From Anaerolineae bacterium (GTDB lineage Bacteria; Chloroflexota; Anaerolineae; 4572-78; J111): DNA of 64,000 nt. Shown here in pieces: positions 61,966-64,000 of the stretch (position 1 is its first letter; each line of letters starts with the position of its first letter). The notes beneath the pieces are model-generated. The model saw only the letters and a program-made list of their open reading frames with translations. It did not search any database and was not told where the DNA came from. The DNA is taken from NCBI GenBank assembly GCA_023382535.1, contig JAHDWA010000009.1, positions 175,333 to 239,332 of the forward strand, in the 5' to 3' direction. A program made the position numbers and the translations under genes.

Positions 61966-62401
61966 TTACCAGAGCGAGGTTGAGATCGTTAATAATTTAA
62001 CGTGCTTCGAAAGGGACTTTGATGGGCAGCTTTTCCCCCAGCACCGGAGTGGGCCGGGTGCGCCGAGCCAGTCGCCAGTGTTTCCATAAACAGTAATCGT
62101 GCCGCCGCTCATGCAGGCGCCCAGGTGCATCCCCGCGTTCCCTCGAATCATTATGTTCCCCTGGGTCATCGCCCGGCCAATCCACTTAACCCGGGCCAGG
62201 TCTCCGCGCAGCTCCAGACAGGTGCTTTTTTTCGCCTTCTACCTCGAAGAAATCCCCCAGGCAGCACTGCCGTTTGCCCAGAAAAACCGCCAGATTCAGG
62301 ATTTCCGCGTGAGTCAAGCTGCCGATGATATCGGGCGAGATCGCCTCGGCTTCCAGCGGAGTCGCCAACTCTTCCTTGAGGGTCAACGTGACTGCGTTCA
62401 T
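61966..62401 (-). pseudogene. Formylmethanofuran dehydrogenase subunit C, frameshifted and truncated
   Basis: The start VTLTLKEELATPLEAEAISPD...GDFFEVEGEK is a canonical FwdC N-terminus. A seven-A run (minus strand, about 62226-62232) shifts the frame; one base fewer would continue STCLELRGDLARVKWIGRAMTQGNIMIRGNAGMHLGACMSGGTITVYGNTGDWLGA, the GxxGxxxG beta-helix of FwdC. It then ends far short of the usual 270 residues, with an unrelated tail. The ATG overlaps the stop of the fwdB-like gene (ATGA). Confidence 0.8.
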
Positions 62402-62916
62402 CTTGCCGTCACCTCACTCATAGCTGCATCAGCCAACCGCAACCCTGGGATCATCTTATTCGCTGCTGTCCCGTTTACCCTGGCGGCTACCTCTGCCTGA
62501 ATGCGCCGCAGCACCTCCTCATCGGTAGCGATGGACTTGCCTCCCAACTGGGCGGCTATTTCAGTCGGGCCGTGTCAGAGCGAGGAATGGCTGTCAATGA
62601 TCCCGCCGAGCCGTTCCGCCAGCATCACCGCCTCGCGCTGGGTCTCGCAGGTGACATTGCTCAAGCCGTAGATCAGCGGGTGATTCGCCCGGACGAGGAA
62701 ATCCGCGGCAGCAGCTACGGCCGCTTCCAGCGGGGCCGGCCGCCCATCAATAAGCGCCGGGGGATAATGGGCTTCGGCGGTATGGTTGGTAAACCAGGCT
62801 TCCCCCAGGCTGCAAGCGCGTTTGGCCTTGAAGATGCGATCTCCCTCGGTATGCAGTTCGATATCATCGCAGACACAGCCGCAGAAGGTGCATATCGCAT
62901 TGTTGACGATAGCCAT
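62398..62916 (-). pseudogene. Shortened second fwdB with in-frame UGA at the metal-ligand cysteine
   Basis: ICTFCGCVCDDIELHTEGDRIFKAKRACSLGEAWF gives the same four Fe-S cysteines as intact FwdB. At codon 114 (62577-62575) a TGA stands where FwdB has its Mo/W-binding Cys (EVCHGPSG); the reading resumes in frame as HGPTEIAAQLGGKS and stays open for 58 codons to a TGA that overlaps the fwdC start. Selenocysteine at this site is known in FwdB of some methanogens. The product would be only 172 residues against about 430, so most of the pterin-binding body has been deleted. Either a selenoprotein gene that later decayed or a plain TGC-to-TGA loss fits. Confidence 0.65.
62539..62556 (-). promoter_or_regulatory. 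SECIS-like hairpin after the fwdB-like UGA
   Basis: In RNA order, GCC-G-CCC, loop AGUU, GGG-A-GGC: a six-pair stem with one G-A mismatch, loop starting 26 bases after the UGA and with G as second loop base, within bacterial SECIS rules. It is weaker than the MerB element. Confidence 0.4.
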
Positions 62917-63179
62917 CGCTCGACCCTCCTTTGCTTAGTTGGCCGATTTTAGCGAGCGCCCGCACGGGACGGAGTTTTGAAGGCTCGCCCTAACACCCCG
63001 CCGCGCCAACTGCCGCGGATGCGCTCTGGCAGCCACAGATCATCGCCCAGTGGCTCCCAGGCCAAAATCTCGTCGTTCTCAGGCAACGTATCCGGTTCTC
63101 GACGAGGCTGTTCAGTCTGGTTGCGCTTGTGGTTTGAAGCTCTATGCAAATTTAAATGGTCAGAGTGTTCATTAGGTTA

Positions 63180-63212
63180 GTGATGTTTGTCACAACTGAT
63201 TAGGACAAAAGT
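63180..63212 (-). promoter_or_regulatory. Candidate C1-regulon operator upstream of the second fwd locus
   Basis: GTGATGTTTGTC (63180-63191) with TTTGTC-N12-GACAAA symmetry and a following AGGACAAAAGT; the match to 8097-8130 extends to flanking bases. Between 62917 and 63179 only a weak leftward open frame (66 codons, TTG start) is visible, and I do not support it as a gene. Confidence 0.45.
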
Positions 63213-63268
63213 CACTTACTTATCCCTCATGGAGTTTGTATAATGCAAGATGGGATTTTTGGAGCCCC

Positions 63269-63370
63269 TTTTATTTTAAATACCGTTATGCTGGGCTGTC
63301 ATAACCATAATTAGATTGTCGGATAGATTTCACGACAGGGAATGGCAGTTTTATTTTACGTATCGTTATG
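63269..63370 (+). repeat. Direct repeat pair TTTTATTTTA-n-TAyCGTTATG
   Basis: Two copies (63269-63290 and 63349-63370) match at 19 of 22 positions with an 80-base period, just upstream of the small gene at 63405. They may be regulator sites or a short duplication. Confidence 0.5.
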
Positions 63371-63404
63371 ATGATTCAGTATAACGGTAATCGGGTGAAT
63401 TGAG

Positions 63405-63788
63405 TTGAAAAGTGAATTTGAAAAAATCGTACCTGCCGTTTCTCTGTTCGCTCCGGCAACCGAGGGGCTGACCTGCCAGGCCACTCTCTGTGCCGGTGAT
63501 ATTTGTCAGCCCTGGAAATCGGTTTATGGCTTTGCTATCACCGCCGCTCGTCTGGCTGCTTATCAAAAATTGAAGCTGTACTGCCGGGAAGATGAAGTTT
63601 TCGAGCTGATGGCGAGGTTGAATCATCTCCTGGAATACCCGGAGAACCTGAACCGGGTCTTTGAGTGGTTGAAACTTCTGGAACGGGAATATCACCGACG
63701 ATTGGCCCCGTTGGTCGCTCTCGAAAGTCAAACTCCAACCGGCCAAACATCATTTGACCTTGTGGGCCTACCTGGTAGTCCGCAGTGA
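63405..63788 (+). CDS. Hypothetical 127-residue protein
   Basis: A soluble, mostly helical protein (AAYQKLKLYCREDEVFELMARLNHLLEY...RVFEWLKLLEREYHRR) with three cysteines near the N-terminus (LTCQATLCAGDIC). No recognised family. The start is a TTG with a weak GAATTGAG ahead; a true start slightly different is possible. A hairpin plus U-run follows the gene. Confidence 0.45.
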   Translation: MKSEFEKIVPAVSLFAPATEGLTCQATLCAGDICQPWKSVYGFAITAARLAAYQKLKLYCREDEVFELMARLNHLLEYPENLNRVFEWLKLLEREYHRRLAPLVALESQTPTGQTSFDLVGLPGSPQ

Positions 63789-63860
63789 CCAGGGGCAGTC
63801 CACCGTTTGGAACTGACTGAGACACTCTTAAATTCTTCTGCCGCGCCCCAGTTTCACGTA

Positions 63861-63896
63861 GGAAGTCAGTGGTACAGCTACAACCGACTTCCTTTT
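63861..63896 (+). terminator. Terminator after the hypothetical gene
   Basis: GGAAGTC and GACTTCC pair over 7 bp, followed by TTTT. A second hairpin (GGGTTCA / TGAACCC, 63932-63953) and AGGAGGTT at the window end suggest a new gene begins just beyond 64000. Confidence 0.5.
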
Positions 63897-64000
63897 GACA
63901 TCCTCACTAATTAAATATCGGATAAGGTGAAGGGTTCAGGACTGGCTGAACCCTCGCATTTTCCGTCAATTATCCAAACATTCTTACGAGGAGGTTAGAA

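Noticed and set aside
60623..62916. Reassignment of TGA to an amino acid in the whole genome (as in code 4 or 25)
   Set aside because: Many well-formed genes here end in TGA at the expected family length (for example the SenS-like kinase with ATGA coupling and the ArsR gene), so TGA is a normal stop.
62949..63149. 66-codon leftward frame ahead of the second fwdB
   Set aside because: TTG start without a ribosome site and no family likeness; it may be remnant sequence.
1..64000. tRNA, rRNA and phage or IS transposase genes
   Set aside because: I looked for cloverleaf-like and conserved rRNA words and for transposase motifs and saw none that I could support.

Overview
The window reads as a chromosome segment of an uncultured bacterium, most likely a Chloroflexota member (Anaerolineae/Caldilineae/Ardenticatenia-like). 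That placement is inferred from gene style: a BTAD-AAA-TPR regulator, a LysM-tagged ABC sugar-binding protein, several HisKA_3/NarL two-component pairs, and intergenic spaces full of short hairpin-forming repeats. No rRNA or tRNA gene was seen to fix the taxonomy.

Region 1 (1-19.9 kb) is a one-carbon locus of the tetrahydromethanopterin/methanofuran type. It holds formylmethanofuran dehydrogenase subunits A (partial), B and D, an ATP-grasp ligase, methylene-H4MPT dehydrogenase (mtdB), a DUF2193 protein otherwise known to me from methanogens, a SARP-like regulator, a DUF1464 kinase-like protein and formaldehyde-activating enzyme (fae). FwdB keeps its four Fe-S cysteines and the metal-binding cysteine, and a separate molybdopterin-binding FwdD is present, so the complex looks like a true dehydrogenase and not the cofactor-free bacterial Fhc form. 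Between fwdB and fwdA lie unrelated genes, including an AT-rich stretch (3.3-5.4 kb) that resembles integron cassettes.

Region 2 (19.9-30.3 kb) is a signalling block: a periplasmic binding lipoprotein beside a hybrid kinase, two NarL-type regulator/kinase pairs, and a secreted HbpS-like protein divergent from one kinase (an HbpS-SenS-SenR-like set), then an ankyrin lipoprotein.

Region 3 (30.3-44.3 kb) is a polyol/ketose utilisation locus: three dehydrogenases, both enantiomeric types of glycerol-phosphate dehydrogenase, an HAD phosphatase, two FGGY kinases and an ABC importer (two permeases, LysM-fused binding protein, no ATPase). The importer's binding protein is a paralogue of the one in the signalling block, so sensing and uptake may share a ligand.

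Region 4 (44.3-60.5 kb) holds a MOCOS-like class V aminotransferase, an ABC-F ATPase with a well-formed attenuator leader, a kinase pseudogene, and a cluster of small cytosolic enzymes (five RibD_C/DHFR-like reductases, three VOC proteins, DinB, SRPBCC, DUF1801, DoxX, MFS efflux) under HxlR and ArsR regulators with perfect or near-perfect sigma-70 promoters and a shared operator.

Region 5 (60.5-64 kb) is the most unusual. A MerB-like (alkylmercury lyase family) gene is interrupted by an in-frame UGA exactly where MerB has catalytic Cys159, and the UGA is followed by a textbook bacterial SECIS hairpin with a GGUC loop: a strong selenoprotein candidate. About 1.5 kb further, a shortened second fwdB also carries an in-frame UGA at its metal-ligand cysteine, again with a plausible SECIS-like hairpin, beside a frameshifted fwdC and a broken nitrilase. 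This looks like a decaying selenocysteine-type formylmethanofuran dehydrogenase locus. Its upstream region shares a motif with the intact fwd operon and with fae.
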